Shown here piece after piece: positions 1 through 5,918 of a stretch of 10,669 nt of DNA. Origin of the DNA: Bacillota bacterium (GTDB lineage: Bacteria; Bacillota; Clostridia; Oscillospirales; Oscillospiraceae); contig JAEXWS010000136.1 of the NCBI GenBank assembly GCA_023406225.1, positions 1-10,669 of the forward strand. The letters are read 5' to 3'. Positions within the stretch are counted from its first letter, which is position 1. The number at the start of each line of letters is the position of its first letter. The notes under the pieces were generated by a model that did not search any database, was not told the DNA's origin, and saw nothing but the letters and a program-made list of their open reading frames with translations. The translations under genes and the position numbers were made by a program.

Positions 1-246
1 GTATACGCCTGCCCGGTGAGCACGGTCGCTTCCAAGGAGGGCGCGGCGCTGGGCGCGGCGCTGCTGGCCGGAGTCGGAGCCGGTCTGTGGCCCACGGTGG
101 CGGATGCCTGCGGCGAGGTGATACGCAGGGGGGAGCGTCAAACGGCGGATGCGTCCGCGTCTGCGGCGTATGAGCCGTATTACCAAATGTACCGTTCACT
201 TTATCCGGCGCTCCGGCAGGCATATGGACTGCTGGCGGCGCTGTGA
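1..246 (+). CDS. xylB: Xylulokinase-like FGGY carbohydrate kinase, C-terminal fragment
   Basis: The reading frame is open from the first base, so the gene enters from outside the window and only about 81 C-terminal residues are visible. FGGY kinases phosphorylate sugars with ATP in the cytoplasm; xylulokinase makes D-xylulose 5-phosphate. The visible part has the family's C-terminal pattern: an EGAALGAALLAGVGAG segment (the last adenine-nucleotide-binding turn and helix), a WPTVADAC stretch, and a final YEPYYQMYRSLYPALR helix, which is very typical of XylB. The stop is 26 bases before the next start, so it probably heads or sits inside an operon with the next two genes. Other FGGY kinases (L-xylulose, L-ribulose or gluconate type) share this tail, so the substrate is inferred. 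The family call is secure; the XylB call is moderate. Confidence 0.8.
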   Translation, partial: VYACPVSTVASKEGAALGAALLAGVGAGLWPTVADACGEVIRRGERQTADASASAAYEPYYQMYRSLYPALRQAYGLLAAL

Positions 247-272
247 GGCGGCTTTGAGCTGGGAGGGATTTT

Positions 273-1142
273 TTGAATATGGCGAACGAGTTGGGATCTC
301 AGATCCGGCGGTTTGCGCCGCCGGAGGGACAGCTTTCCATGTGGTGGCTGCACCAGTCGGGTTTTGTGCTCAAGACCGGCGGAAAGACCATATGCATCGA
401 CCTGTTTTTCTCCGATATGAAAGAACGGGTGCAGCCGCCCATCATGGCGGCGGAGGACCTGCGGGACGTGGACTACATTCTGGGGACCCACGACCACATC
501 GATCACATCGACCGGGACGCATGGCCCGCGCTGGCGGCGGCGTCTCCCCGGGCAAAATTTCTCGTGCCGCGTTTCTGCCTGGAGACGCTGCGCCGGGAGC
601 TGCCCATTCCGGCGGAGAGGCTGGTGGGGGTGGGGGAGGGACGCCCCTTTGAAGAGGACGGCCTTCGGGTCGCGGCGGTCCCCTCCGCCCACGAGCTGCT
701 GGAGCGGGACGAGGCTACGGGAGAATATGCGGCGCTGGGGTATGTGATCTCCTGCGGCGGTTTTACAGTGTATCACGCGGGGGATTGCTGCGTATATGAG
801 GGCTTGGAGACGCGGCTCAAGCAGGCGGGGGAGATCGACGTTATGATGCTGCCGATCACGGGCCGGTGCGCCAACCGCCTGCGCGGCAATATCATCGGCA
901 ATATGACCTATCAGGAGGCAGTGGATCTGGCCGGAGCGGTGAGGCCCCGTCTGGCGGTCCCCATGCACTATGATTCCTATACAGGCAATTTGGAAAATCC
1001 GCTGTTGTTTCTCGATTATCTGCATGTGAAGTACCCGCATGTTCCCGGCGCGATTCTGCGGCCGGGAGAGCGCTTTGACGTAACGAAGGCTCCCTGGGAC
1101 AGGGAAGAAATCGACGGAGGAAATGAATATGATGAAGGATAA
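273..1142 (+). CDS. UlaG-like metallo-beta-lactamase-fold hydrolase (probable sugar-phosphate lactonase)
   Basis: A 289-residue cytoplasmic metallo-hydrolase; no signal peptide or membrane segment is visible. It resembles UlaG, the L-ascorbate-6-phosphate lactonase, which opens a sugar lactone using a metal centre. Visible signature: HDHIDH at residues 73-78 (metal-binding HxHxDH), SAHE near 138-141, YHAGD at 167-171 and PMHYDS at 230-235, all in UlaG order. The protein is somewhat shorter than UlaG (about 350 residues). The TTG at 273 is 6 bases after GGAGG (262-266). The in-frame ATG at 279 is 12 bases after it, so TTG is slightly preferred, but either could be used. The 3' end overlaps the next gene by 14 bases. 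Its place between a xylulokinase-like gene and a dehydrogenase suggests hydrolysis of a sugar-derived lactone, but the substrate cannot be read from sequence. Confidence 0.82.
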   Translation: MNMANELGSQIRRFAPPEGQLSMWWLHQSGFVLKTGGKTICIDLFFSDMKERVQPPIMAAEDLRDVDYILGTHDHIDHIDRDAWPALAAASPRAKFLVPRFCLETLRRELPIPAERLVGVGEGRPFEEDGLRVAAVPSAHELLERDEATGEYAALGYVISCGGFTVYHAGDCCVYEGLETRLKQAGEIDVMMLPITGRCANRLRGNIIGNMTYQEAVDLAGAVRPRLAVPMHYDSYTGNLENPLLFLDYLHVKYPHVPGAILRPGERFDVTKAPWDREEIDGGNEYDEG

Positions 1143-2154
1143 GCTCGGCTGGGGCATTCTGGGCCCCGGCAGGATCGGAAGAGACTTTGCCAAAAGCCTG
1201 CGGTATGTGCCGGACGCCTATGTGGCCGCTGCGGGCTCCCGGAGCCTGGAGCGCAGCGAGGCGTTTTGCCGGGAGTTTGGCGGACGCGCCTATGGCAGCT
1301 ATCTGGAGCTTGTGCAGGACCCGGATGTGGATATCGTCTATGTGGCCGTGCCGCATCCCATGCATGAGGCGGCGGTTCGACTGGCGTCCGACGCCGGGAA
1401 GGCGGTCCTGTGTGAAAAGCCCTTCGCGGTGAACCGCAGGGAAGCGGAGGCGATGTTCGACTGCGCGGCGAAAAACGGAACCTTCTTGATGGAGGGCCTG
1501 TGGTCCCGGTTTTTCCCCGCATGGAAGTACGTGAAAACCCTTTTGGATTCCGGCGAGCTGGGCCGCGTGGTGAATATCACCTCCCTGACGGGCTGGGGAC
1601 ATGATCCCAAGCGCCTCCCGGCGGAGGACCGGCTGCTGGACCCGGCCCTGGCCGGCGGCGCGCTGCTGGACGGCGGTGTGTACAGCCTGGCGGCCATGAT
1701 CGTTGGCATGGGCCGGCTGGAGGAACCGACGGAGTTTTACAGCACCGTCCAATTCGCCTCTACCGGAGTGGACGCGGAGACCACCATGCTGATGCGCTTT
1801 GCCGACGGCATGACGGCCAACCTCATGTGCGGCCTGTACCGCAAGGAATTTGAGACGACCATCACCTGTGAGGAGGGGAGCATTTGGATCCCCCGCCACC
1901 GGAATCCGGATACCGTGGTGGTGAAGTCGAAGCCCCGGGTGGGCTACGCTCAAATCGACTGGGACGATGAGCGGACGCTGCGCTTTCCCTATGCGTGCGA
2001 GGGGTTCCAGTACGAGGCCGCCGTGGTGCAGGACTGCGTGCGCAGGGGATGGACGACCTGCCCGGACGTTTTACCGGAGGAGACGCTGCTGATCGCCGGG
2101 CTGTGTGACCGCGCCCGGGAGGCGGCGAACTTCCGCTATCCGTTTGAGGCATAA
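1129..2154 (+). CDS. Gfo/Idh/MocA-family NAD(P)-dependent oxidoreductase
   Basis: A 341-residue cytoplasmic dehydrogenase. The N-terminal Rossmann fold is shown by WGILGPGRIG (residues 8-17), the adenosine-binding turn GSRS near 36-39, and the family hallmark CEKPF at 95-99, whose Lys is usually catalytic. The segment MEGLWSRFFPAW (121-132) and GGALLDGGVYSL (177-188) resemble the dihydrodiol/D-xylose dehydrogenase (NADP) subgroup. ATG 1129 is chosen because it lies 8 bases after GGAGG (1116-1120). The in-frame ATG at 1123 is only 2 bases from that site, and ATG 1132 is also possible. The gene overlaps the end of the lactonase gene, so they are translationally coupled. Together they suggest oxidation of a sugar to its lactone followed by ring opening, with a kinase nearby; that pathway is inference. 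The family is secure, the substrate unknown. Confidence 0.85.
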   Translation: MMKDKLGWGILGPGRIGRDFAKSLRYVPDAYVAAAGSRSLERSEAFCREFGGRAYGSYLELVQDPDVDIVYVAVPHPMHEAAVRLASDAGKAVLCEKPFAVNRREAEAMFDCAAKNGTFLMEGLWSRFFPAWKYVKTLLDSGELGRVVNITSLTGWGHDPKRLPAEDRLLDPALAGGALLDGGVYSLAAMIVGMGRLEEPTEFYSTVQFASTGVDAETTMLMRFADGMTANLMCGLYRKEFETTITCEEGSIWIPRHRNPDTVVVKSKPRVGYAQIDWDDERTLRFPYACEGFQYEAAVVQDCVRRGWTTCPDVLPEETLLIAGLCDRAREAANFRYPFEA

Positions 2155-2160
2155 GGGAAA

Positions 2161-2196
2161 GGCGGTCTTCGGAAACCGCGTCTTTGCGTTTTCAAA
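2161..2196 (+). terminator. Possible weak terminator after the sugar operon
   Basis: Seven bases after the oxidoreductase stop, GCGGT (2162-2166) pairs with ACCGC (2175-2179) around a TTCGG-containing loop. A T-rich stretch (TCTTT, then TTTTC) follows. The stem is only 5 bp and the U-tract is broken, so this is a modest candidate, helped mainly by its position. Confidence 0.38.
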
Positions 2197-2551
2197 AGCG
2201 CCGTCCGGCGTCTGAAGCACATCCCTTTTTTAAGAGGACATATACCGCCTTCTTACAGGGAGGCTCCCTCTGCTGGGGGAAAATGGGACCATCTCAGGGG
2301 GAGCTTCTCCGCCGTGATGCGCGCCGCCCGTTCCGGGGCGGCACACAGGGCCGTTTCCGGGTCGGTACGGATGATTTTCAGTTCGTATGCATCCGCCCTC
2401 GAATGCGCTTGGGGTTTCGACGTAACGGCGGGGATATCCGTTGGATTTTCAAGGCGCGGCCTGCCGCGCGGCAAAACGGCCGTGGAATGCCTGTCCGGCT
2501 TCGGAGCTGCGTGCGGGTATCGAATGCCTTTGTTCCCTGCCGATTTTTATT

Positions 2552-2601
2552 CAAAATGCGCCGGTTTGGTGGTTTTGTAAACCAGCAGCCGGCGCATTTT
2601 G
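2552..2601. repeat. Large two-part hairpin, probable bidirectional terminator
   Basis: A perfect 13-bp inverted repeat, CAAAATGCGCCGG (2552-2564) and CCGGCGCATTTTG (2589-2601), encloses a second 6-bp stem, TGGTTT (2570-2575) with AAACCA (2579-2584). The outer edges are A-rich on the left and T-rich on the right, and TTTTA follows at 2602-2606, so the RNA from either strand would end in a U-rich run. This fits a bidirectional terminator isolating the orange-protein-like operon. No gene ends right at it, so another structured-RNA role is possible. Confidence 0.55.
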
Positions 2602-2722
2602 TTTTACCCGCAAAACCCAAAAGGCCGCCGGACCGGGGAGGACTATGGAGCGGGAGCGGTATTTTCGGGGGACCGCAGTCCGCCTGCAAAGAGAAGCGCC
2701 TGCTTTCAGGCCGGTCTCCCGG

Positions 2723-2776
2723 CGCAATATTTCCGGCATATGCCAATTTAATGATTGACATATGCCGGAAATTGCG
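2723..2776. promoter_or_regulatory. Long inverted repeat overlapping the promoter, candidate operator
   Basis: TTTCCGGCATATG (2730-2742) and CATATGCCGGAAA (2759-2771) are perfect 13-bp inverted arms with a 16-base AT-rich spacer. The symmetry extends to CGCAA (2723-2727) and TTGCG (2772-2776) after a 2-base bulge. The left arm also contains the palindrome GGCATATGCC, and on the right TGCCG (2763-2767) and CGGCA (2775-2779) form a second, overlapping symmetry. The right arm covers the end of the -35 box and most of the promoter spacer, an ideal repressor position. The first gene downstream encodes a DUF134 helix-turn-helix protein, so autoregulation is a reasonable inference. The arms could also form an RNA or cruciform hairpin. 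Confidence 0.6.
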
Positions 2777-2783
2777 GCATTAT
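2755..2783 (+). promoter_or_regulatory. Sigma-A-type promoter of the DUF134/NifX operon
   Basis: A perfect -35 TTGACA (2755-2760) is followed after exactly 17 bases by CATTAT (2778-2783), a four-of-six match to TATAAT that keeps the important second A and last T. Transcription would start near 2790, leaving a leader of about 40 bases to the ATG at 2831. The -35 box and the spacer are embedded in the inverted repeat. Confidence 0.6.
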
Positions 2784-2830
2784 ATCATCAAGGGAAAAAA
2801 CTGGGTCCATTCAGGCAGGAGGCGAATCAG

Positions 2831-3556
2831 ATGCCCAGGCGGAGAAAGTGCCGAAAGGTCTGTCAGATGCCGGCCACACTGGAGTTTCGACCGGTTGGAC
2901 AAAACCCCTGCAAGGCGGCGGTGATCCTTTCGGTGGATGAATACGAGGCGATCCGGCTGATCGACAAGCAGGGCTTTTCTCAAGAAGAGTGCGCCGGTTA
3001 TATGCAGGTGGCGCGGACCACTGCGCAGCTGATCTATAACGCCGCGCGAAAAAAACTGGCCGATAGTTTGGTCGACGGTCTTCCCCTGCGGATCGAGGGC
3101 GGCGACTATCGGCTCTGCGACGGGGAAGAGGCGTGCTGCGGCTGCGGCGGCTGTCAGAGACACCGCTATGGCCAGATGATGAAAACGGACAAGGAGGAAG
3201 GAAGGATGAGGATCGCGGTCCCTCTGGATGAAAACAAGCAGGATGTGTGCGTGGTGCTGGCGCGTGCGCCTTACTTCCTGTTTCAGGACGAGGAGACTGA
3301 GCGCATAGTGGAAAACCCCGCCGCGCAGGCATATGGCGGGGCCGGGATGCAGGCGGCTCAGTTTTTGGTGGATAACGGCGTTACGGCGCTGATCACCGTC
3401 CGCTGCGGCCAGAACGCCGCCGACGTGCTGACCGCCGCCGGAATGAAGATCTATAAATCTGTAAACAAGACCGCCGCAGAAGAACTGACCGCTTTGGCCG
3501 ATGGAAAGCTGGAGGAACTGACCCACTTCCACGGCGGTTTCCATGGCGCGCAATGA
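2831..3556 (+). CDS. DUF134 helix-turn-helix / NifX-like domain fusion protein
   Basis: A 241-residue two-domain protein. Residues 1-110 are a DUF134 domain: the opening MPRRRKCRKVCQMP, the VDEYEAIRLID motif (35-45), a sigma-region-4-like helix-turn-helix at about 49-80 (FSQEECAGYMQVARTTAQ...), then RIEGGDYRLCDG (87-98). A Cys-rich linker follows, with Cys at 102, 103, 105 and 108. Residues 126-241 form a dinitrogenase iron-molybdenum cofactor (NifX/NifB C-terminal-like) domain, MRIAVPLDE to a His-rich tail. ATG 2831 is chosen because AGGAGG (2817-2822) is 8 bases upstream; longer in-frame starts would reach into the promoter. A second perfect AGGAGG (3192-3197) lies 8 bases before the in-frame ATG at 3206, so the NifX domain may also be made alone. 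The stop overlaps the next start (ATGA). Likely role: DNA-binding regulator that senses or carries a metal cluster, and member of an orange-protein-like system. Confidence 0.88.
   Translation: MPRRRKCRKVCQMPATLEFRPVGQNPCKAAVILSVDEYEAIRLIDKQGFSQEECAGYMQVARTTAQLIYNAARKKLADSLVDGLPLRIEGGDYRLCDGEEACCGCGGCQRHRYGQMMKTDKEEGRMRIAVPLDENKQDVCVVLARAPYFLFQDEETERIVENPAAQAYGGAGMQAAQFLVDNGVTALITVRCGQNAADVLTAAGMKIYKSVNKTAAEELTALADGKLEELTHFHGGFHGAQ
3192..3208 (+). promoter_or_regulatory. Internal ribosome binding site and start codon at the NifX domain boundary
   Basis: AGGAGG (3192-3197), an 8-base purine-rich spacer and ATG (3206-3208) lie inside the fusion gene and in its frame. Initiation here would give a 116-residue free NifX-like protein starting MRIAVPLDE, the usual beginning of stand-alone members of the family. 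The motif is as good as the gene's own start site. It encodes the linker residues KEEGR, so part of the purine richness could be coincidental coding. Confidence 0.6.
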
Positions 3557-4377
3557 AGATCGCGGTATTAAGCGGCAAGGGCGGCGCGGGGAAGACCTTT
3601 GCTGCGGTGAATCTGGCTGCGGCCGCGGGGCGTGCCGTCTACATCGACTGCGATGTGGAAGAACCCAATGGCCGGCTGTTCTGGAAGCCCGAGGGGGTGC
3701 GCACGACGCCGGTCACCACGCTCCTGCCGGAATTTGACGCGGCCCAGTGCACCGGATGCAAGCGGTGCGTCAGCTTTTGCCGCTTCCATGCCCTCGTGTA
3801 TATCAAGGAAAAGCCCATGGTGTTTCCGGAGGTGTGCCACAACTGCGGCGGCTGTTTGATGGTCTGCCCCCGGCATGCGGTCCGGGAGACGCCCAAACGG
3901 ATCGGCGTGCTGGAGGAAGGGACGCGCGGAGCGGTACGCGTGGTGACCGGCGTCCTGGATCCCGGAGAGGCCTCCGGCGTTCCGGTGATCCGGGCGGCGC
4001 TGAAAAAAGCGGAGGGACTGACCATCATCGACTGCCCTCCCGGCAGTGCCTGCGGCGTGATGGAGAGCATCATGGGCGCGGATTACTGCGTACTGGCCGT
4101 GGAGCCGACGGCGTTTGGCTTCCACAATTTCCAGATGGTCCACGAGCTGGCGATGCTCCTGCAAAAGCCCTGTGGCGTGGTGATCAACAAGCAGACCGAG
4201 GCGTATGAGCCGCTGGAATGCTACTGCCGGGATAAGGGACTGCCCGTTCTGGACAGGATCCCCTACGATCCGGCCCTGGGCAGGCTGCTCGCGGGCAATA
4301 AGATCGCGGTTTCATGCGTTCCCGGACAGCGGAAACGGTTTGAGGCGATCTTGAGGAAGATCGGAGGCTGCCGGTGA
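3553..4377 (+). CDS. MinD/Mrp-like P-loop ATPase with ferredoxin insert (first copy)
   Basis: A 274-residue cytoplasmic ATPase of the ParA/MinD/Mrp class. The deviant Walker A is SGKGGAGKT (7-15). IDCDVEEPN (31-39) supplies the switch I aspartates, IIDCPPGS (158-165) is Walker B/switch II, and INK (211-213) is the base-binding region. Between the P-loop and Walker B sit two 4Fe-4S ferredoxin motifs, CTGCKRCVSFC (Cys 66, 69, 72, 76) and CHNCGGCLMVCP (Cys 95, 98, 101, 105). It starts at an ATGA overlap with the preceding gene and has no clear Shine-Dalgarno of its own, so translational coupling is likely. Paired ATPases of exactly this design occur in the Desulfovibrio orange-protein complex and in many anaerobes next to NifX-like proteins. 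Proposed role: ATP-driven loading or transfer of a metal-sulfur cluster, or positioning as in MinD; the exact job is unproven. Extra Cys at 223 and 225 are noted. Confidence 0.88.
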   Translation: MKIAVLSGKGGAGKTFAAVNLAAAAGRAVYIDCDVEEPNGRLFWKPEGVRTTPVTTLLPEFDAAQCTGCKRCVSFCRFHALVYIKEKPMVFPEVCHNCGGCLMVCPRHAVRETPKRIGVLEEGTRGAVRVVTGVLDPGEASGVPVIRAALKKAEGLTIIDCPPGSACGVMESIMGADYCVLAVEPTAFGFHNFQMVHELAMLLQKPCGVVINKQTEAYEPLECYCRDKGLPVLDRIPYDPALGRLLAGNKIAVSCVPGQRKRFEAILRKIGGCR

Positions 4378-5240
4378 AAAGACTTCTTCTGTTAAGCGGC
4401 AAGGGCGGCACCGGGAAAACCACGGTATCGGCCGCATTGATCCGGCTTTTTCAAGCGAAAGCAGTCGCTGACTGCGATGTGGACGCGCCCAATTTGCATC
4501 TGGTGATGAAACGCCCCGCGGCGCCGCAGGTCAACGATTTCTTCGGCGGGGACAAAGCCGTGGTGGATGCAGGCAGATGTACCGGCTGCGGGATGTGCGA
4601 AAGCCAATGCCGGTTTGAGGCCATTGCCGTCGAACATGGAACGGCCGCTGTCAATGCGTATGCCTGCGAAGGCTGCGGCGTATGCGCTTTCGTCTGCCCC
4701 GCGAGTGCCGTGGATCTGAGGAAGGACCTGGCCGGGAGGCGGGAACTCTATCGGGATGAGGGCGTCTTTTCCACCGCGGCGCTGAAAGTGGGGCGGGGAA
4801 ACTCCGGCAAGCTGGTGACGGATGTAAAGCTTGCCATGTTCAACGCCGCCCCGGCGTGTGATATTGCCGTTGTGGACGGCTCGCCGGGGATCGGATGCCC
4901 GGTCATCGCGTCGGTCAGCGGCATGGATCTGGTGCTGGCCGTGGCCGAGCCCAGCGGCAGCGGCGTCAGCGATTTGAAGCGCCTATGCAAAACAGCGGAG
5001 ACCTTCCAGACGAAGCTGGCTGTCTGCGTCAACAAATACGACGTGAGTGCGGAGCATACGGCGGAGATCGAGGCCTTTTGCAGCGCGCGGAGCATCCCCT
5101 TTGTTGGGAAGATCCCCTTTGATATACAGGCCGTGAAAGCGGTGAATGCGGGGGCGTCCATTGTGGATACGGAGTGTCCCTCCGGGCAGGCGGTTCGGGA
5201 TATTTATAAAGAAATTTGCAGACTCATGCAGCAATCATAA
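4374..5240 (+). CDS. MinD/Mrp-like P-loop ATPase with ferredoxin insert (second copy)
   Basis: A 288-residue paralogue of the preceding protein. Walker A SGKGGTGKTT is at 8-17, DCDVDAPN at 33-40, switch II VVDGSPGIG at 166-174 and NKYD at 220-223. The ferredoxin motifs are CTGCGMCESQC (Cys 69, 72, 75, 79) and CEGCGVCAFVCP (Cys 98, 101, 104, 108). The start is GTG at 4374, overlapping the previous stop as GTGA, with GGAGG (4363-4367) 6 bases before it. The two ATPases keep the same layout but differ widely in sequence, which suggests a heterodimer of long-diverged subunits rather than a recent duplication; that is inference. The second copy retains the SGKGGTGKTT typical of active members. Function as for its partner: probable metal-cluster assembly or transfer with the NifX-like proteins. 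Confidence 0.88.
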   Translation: MKRLLLLSGKGGTGKTTVSAALIRLFQAKAVADCDVDAPNLHLVMKRPAAPQVNDFFGGDKAVVDAGRCTGCGMCESQCRFEAIAVEHGTAAVNAYACEGCGVCAFVCPASAVDLRKDLAGRRELYRDEGVFSTAALKVGRGNSGKLVTDVKLAMFNAAPACDIAVVDGSPGIGCPVIASVSGMDLVLAVAEPSGSGVSDLKRLCKTAETFQTKLAVCVNKYDVSAEHTAEIEAFCSARSIPFVGKIPFDIQAVKAVNAGASIVDTECPSGQAVRDIYKEICRLMQQS

Positions 5241-5258
5241 TGATAAGGAGAGCGTACT

Positions 5259-5618
5259 ATGAAAATCGCAGTATCTTGTAACGGCAGTCAGATTTGGCCC
5301 CATTTTGGCCATTGTGAGAATTTCATGATTTATGAGAGCGGGGATGGACGGATCCTGTCCGAGCGGTCCGTCCCCAATCCTGGCCACCGTCCCGGCTTTC
5401 TGCCCAACTTCCTGGCGGATATGGGAGTCCAGGTCGTTATTTCCGGCGGCATGGGCGGCGGCGCCGTGGATATCTTCAACGAGCGCGGCGTAACAGTCGT
5501 CGTAGGCGCTCAAGGCGACGCCAGGACGGCGGCGGAGTCCTATCTCCGTGGGGAGCTGGTCTCCACCGGCTCGATCTGCCACGAGCATGAACACGCCGCC
5601 GAATGCGGCCGGCATTGA
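5259..5618 (+). CDS. Stand-alone NifX-like (dinitrogenase iron-molybdenum cofactor family) protein
   Basis: A 119-residue small cytoplasmic protein. MKIAVSCNG (1-9), PHFGHCENFMIYE (14-26), VVISGGMGGGAVDIFNERGV (59-78) and VVVGAQGDA (80-88) follow the NifX/NafY/orange-protein fold in order. The C-terminus, ICHEHEHAAECGRH, holds four His and two Cys, a plausible metal-binding tail. AAGGAG (5245-5250) is 8 bases before the ATG, so unlike the ATPases it has its own good ribosome binding site. Family members bind iron-molybdenum cofactor precursors or, in the Desulfovibrio orange protein, a molybdenum-copper-sulfur cluster. Here the metal is unknown. It is the last gene of the operon and shares a domain with the first one, so the operon is bracketed by two NifX-like domains around two ATPases. 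Confidence 0.87.
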   Translation: MKIAVSCNGSQIWPHFGHCENFMIYESGDGRILSERSVPNPGHRPGFLPNFLADMGVQVVISGGMGGGAVDIFNERGVTVVVGAQGDARTAAESYLRGELVSTGSICHEHEHAAECGRH

Positions 5619-5648
5619 CGCTTTTCGCTCCCGCATCCGACGTGTCAG

Positions 5649-5700
5649 AAATGGAAATCCCATCCGACCCCGCCAAAAGGATCGGATGGGATTTCCATTT
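5649..5700. terminator. 19-bp perfect hairpin closing the NifX/ATPase operon
   Basis: AAATGGAAATCCCATCCGA (5649-5667) and its exact reverse complement TCGGATGGGATTTCCATTT (5682-5700) flank a 14-base loop. The hairpin starts 30 bases after the last stop codon. No separate T-tract follows, but the right arm itself ends in TTTCCATTT and the left begins with AAATGGAAA, so either strand has a U-rich 3' flank. A terminator, perhaps bidirectional, is the best reading; a dispersed palindromic repeat is the alternative. Confidence 0.6.
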
Positions 5701-5755
5701 GCCGGCGGGGCGAACCGCCTGCCGCTGCGGTCAAATTCTAATGTAGATCTAACAT

Positions 5756-5806
5756 AGAAGCCGGTATAATCGTTATAATACCGACCATGATGCCGCTTCT
5801 GCGGCA
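5756..5806 (+). promoter_or_regulatory. Nested palindromes and -10 boxes upstream of the truncated response regulator
   Basis: Two TATAAT hexamers (5765-5770 and 5774-5779) lie inside an inverted repeat, CGGTAT (5762-5767) with ATACCG (5778-5783), with TATAA/TTATA symmetry inside it. AGAAGC (5756-5761) and GCTTCT (5795-5800) give an outer pair. TGCCGC (5791-5796) and GCGGCA (5801-5806) form a tight hairpin with a TTCT loop right before AGGAGG (5808-5813). A TAGATCTA palindrome sits upstream at 5744-5751. No good -35 is visible, so the promoter may need an activator, as is common for response-regulator genes. Confidence 0.45.
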
Positions 5807-5819
5807 AAGGAGGGATCTT

Positions 5820-5918
5820 GTGAAGCTTTTGATCGTAGAAGACGAAGTTTTGCTTTCAAAATCCATTGCGAAGGGTCTGCGCAGCCTTGGCTATGCGGTG
5901 GTCCGGGGCCTTTTATAA
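5820..5918 (+). pseudogene. Truncated OmpR-type response regulator, N-terminus only
   Basis: AGGAGG (5808-5813) is 6 bases before a GTG start. The first 28 codons read as the start of a receiver domain, MKLLIVEDEVLLSKSIAKGL then RSLGYAVV, including the acidic ED pair that binds Mg2+. At the point where family members continue into the second beta strand, the frame passes into foreign sequence and stops after RGLL. The phosphoacceptor Asp and the DNA-binding domain are absent. The intact leader and start site suggest that the gene was functional before a deletion; a 32-residue peptide could still be made but should not work as a regulator. No partner histidine kinase is adjacent. Confidence 0.75.

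Larger units (their letters stand above)
2155..2722. other. Long intergenic stretch without a convincing gene
   Basis: About 570 bases up to the inverted repeat (676 up to the next start codon). Open frames on both strands exist but have no recognisable domain, no well-placed ribosome binding site and low-complexity Arg/Gly/Pro-rich translations typical of GC-rich shadow frames. A 37-codon frame at 2645-2758 has GGGGAGG only 3 bases before its ATG and runs into the next promoter; I do not call it a gene. The clear structures are the hairpin at 2552-2601 and the promoter/inverted repeat from 2723 onward. Part of the stretch could be a decayed gene or a dispersed intergenic repeat, which one window cannot decide. 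Confidence 0.5.

Noticed and set aside
2645..2758. Small 37-codon frame ahead of the operon, as a possible leader peptide
   Set aside because: GGGGAGG is only 3 bases from the ATG, the stop lies inside the -35 box, and no attenuator-like codon pattern is present.
2762..2830. Upstream extension of the DUF134-NifX protein to 2762
   Set aside because: It would start inside the promoter region; ATG 2831 has a perfect AGGAGG at 8 bases and gives the standard MPRRRKCR start of the family.
2184..2924. Long plus-strand open frame of 246 codons covering the intergenic stretch and the start of the DUF134 gene
   Set aside because: It overlaps the promoter, the inverted repeat and the real gene in another frame, has no domain and has Arg-rich composition typical of GC-rich shadow frames.
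2831..5618. Reading the cluster as part of a nitrogen-fixation locus
   Set aside because: NifX-like and MinD-like domains are not specific to nitrogenase, and no nifH, nifD, nifK or radical-SAM NifB sequence is visible.
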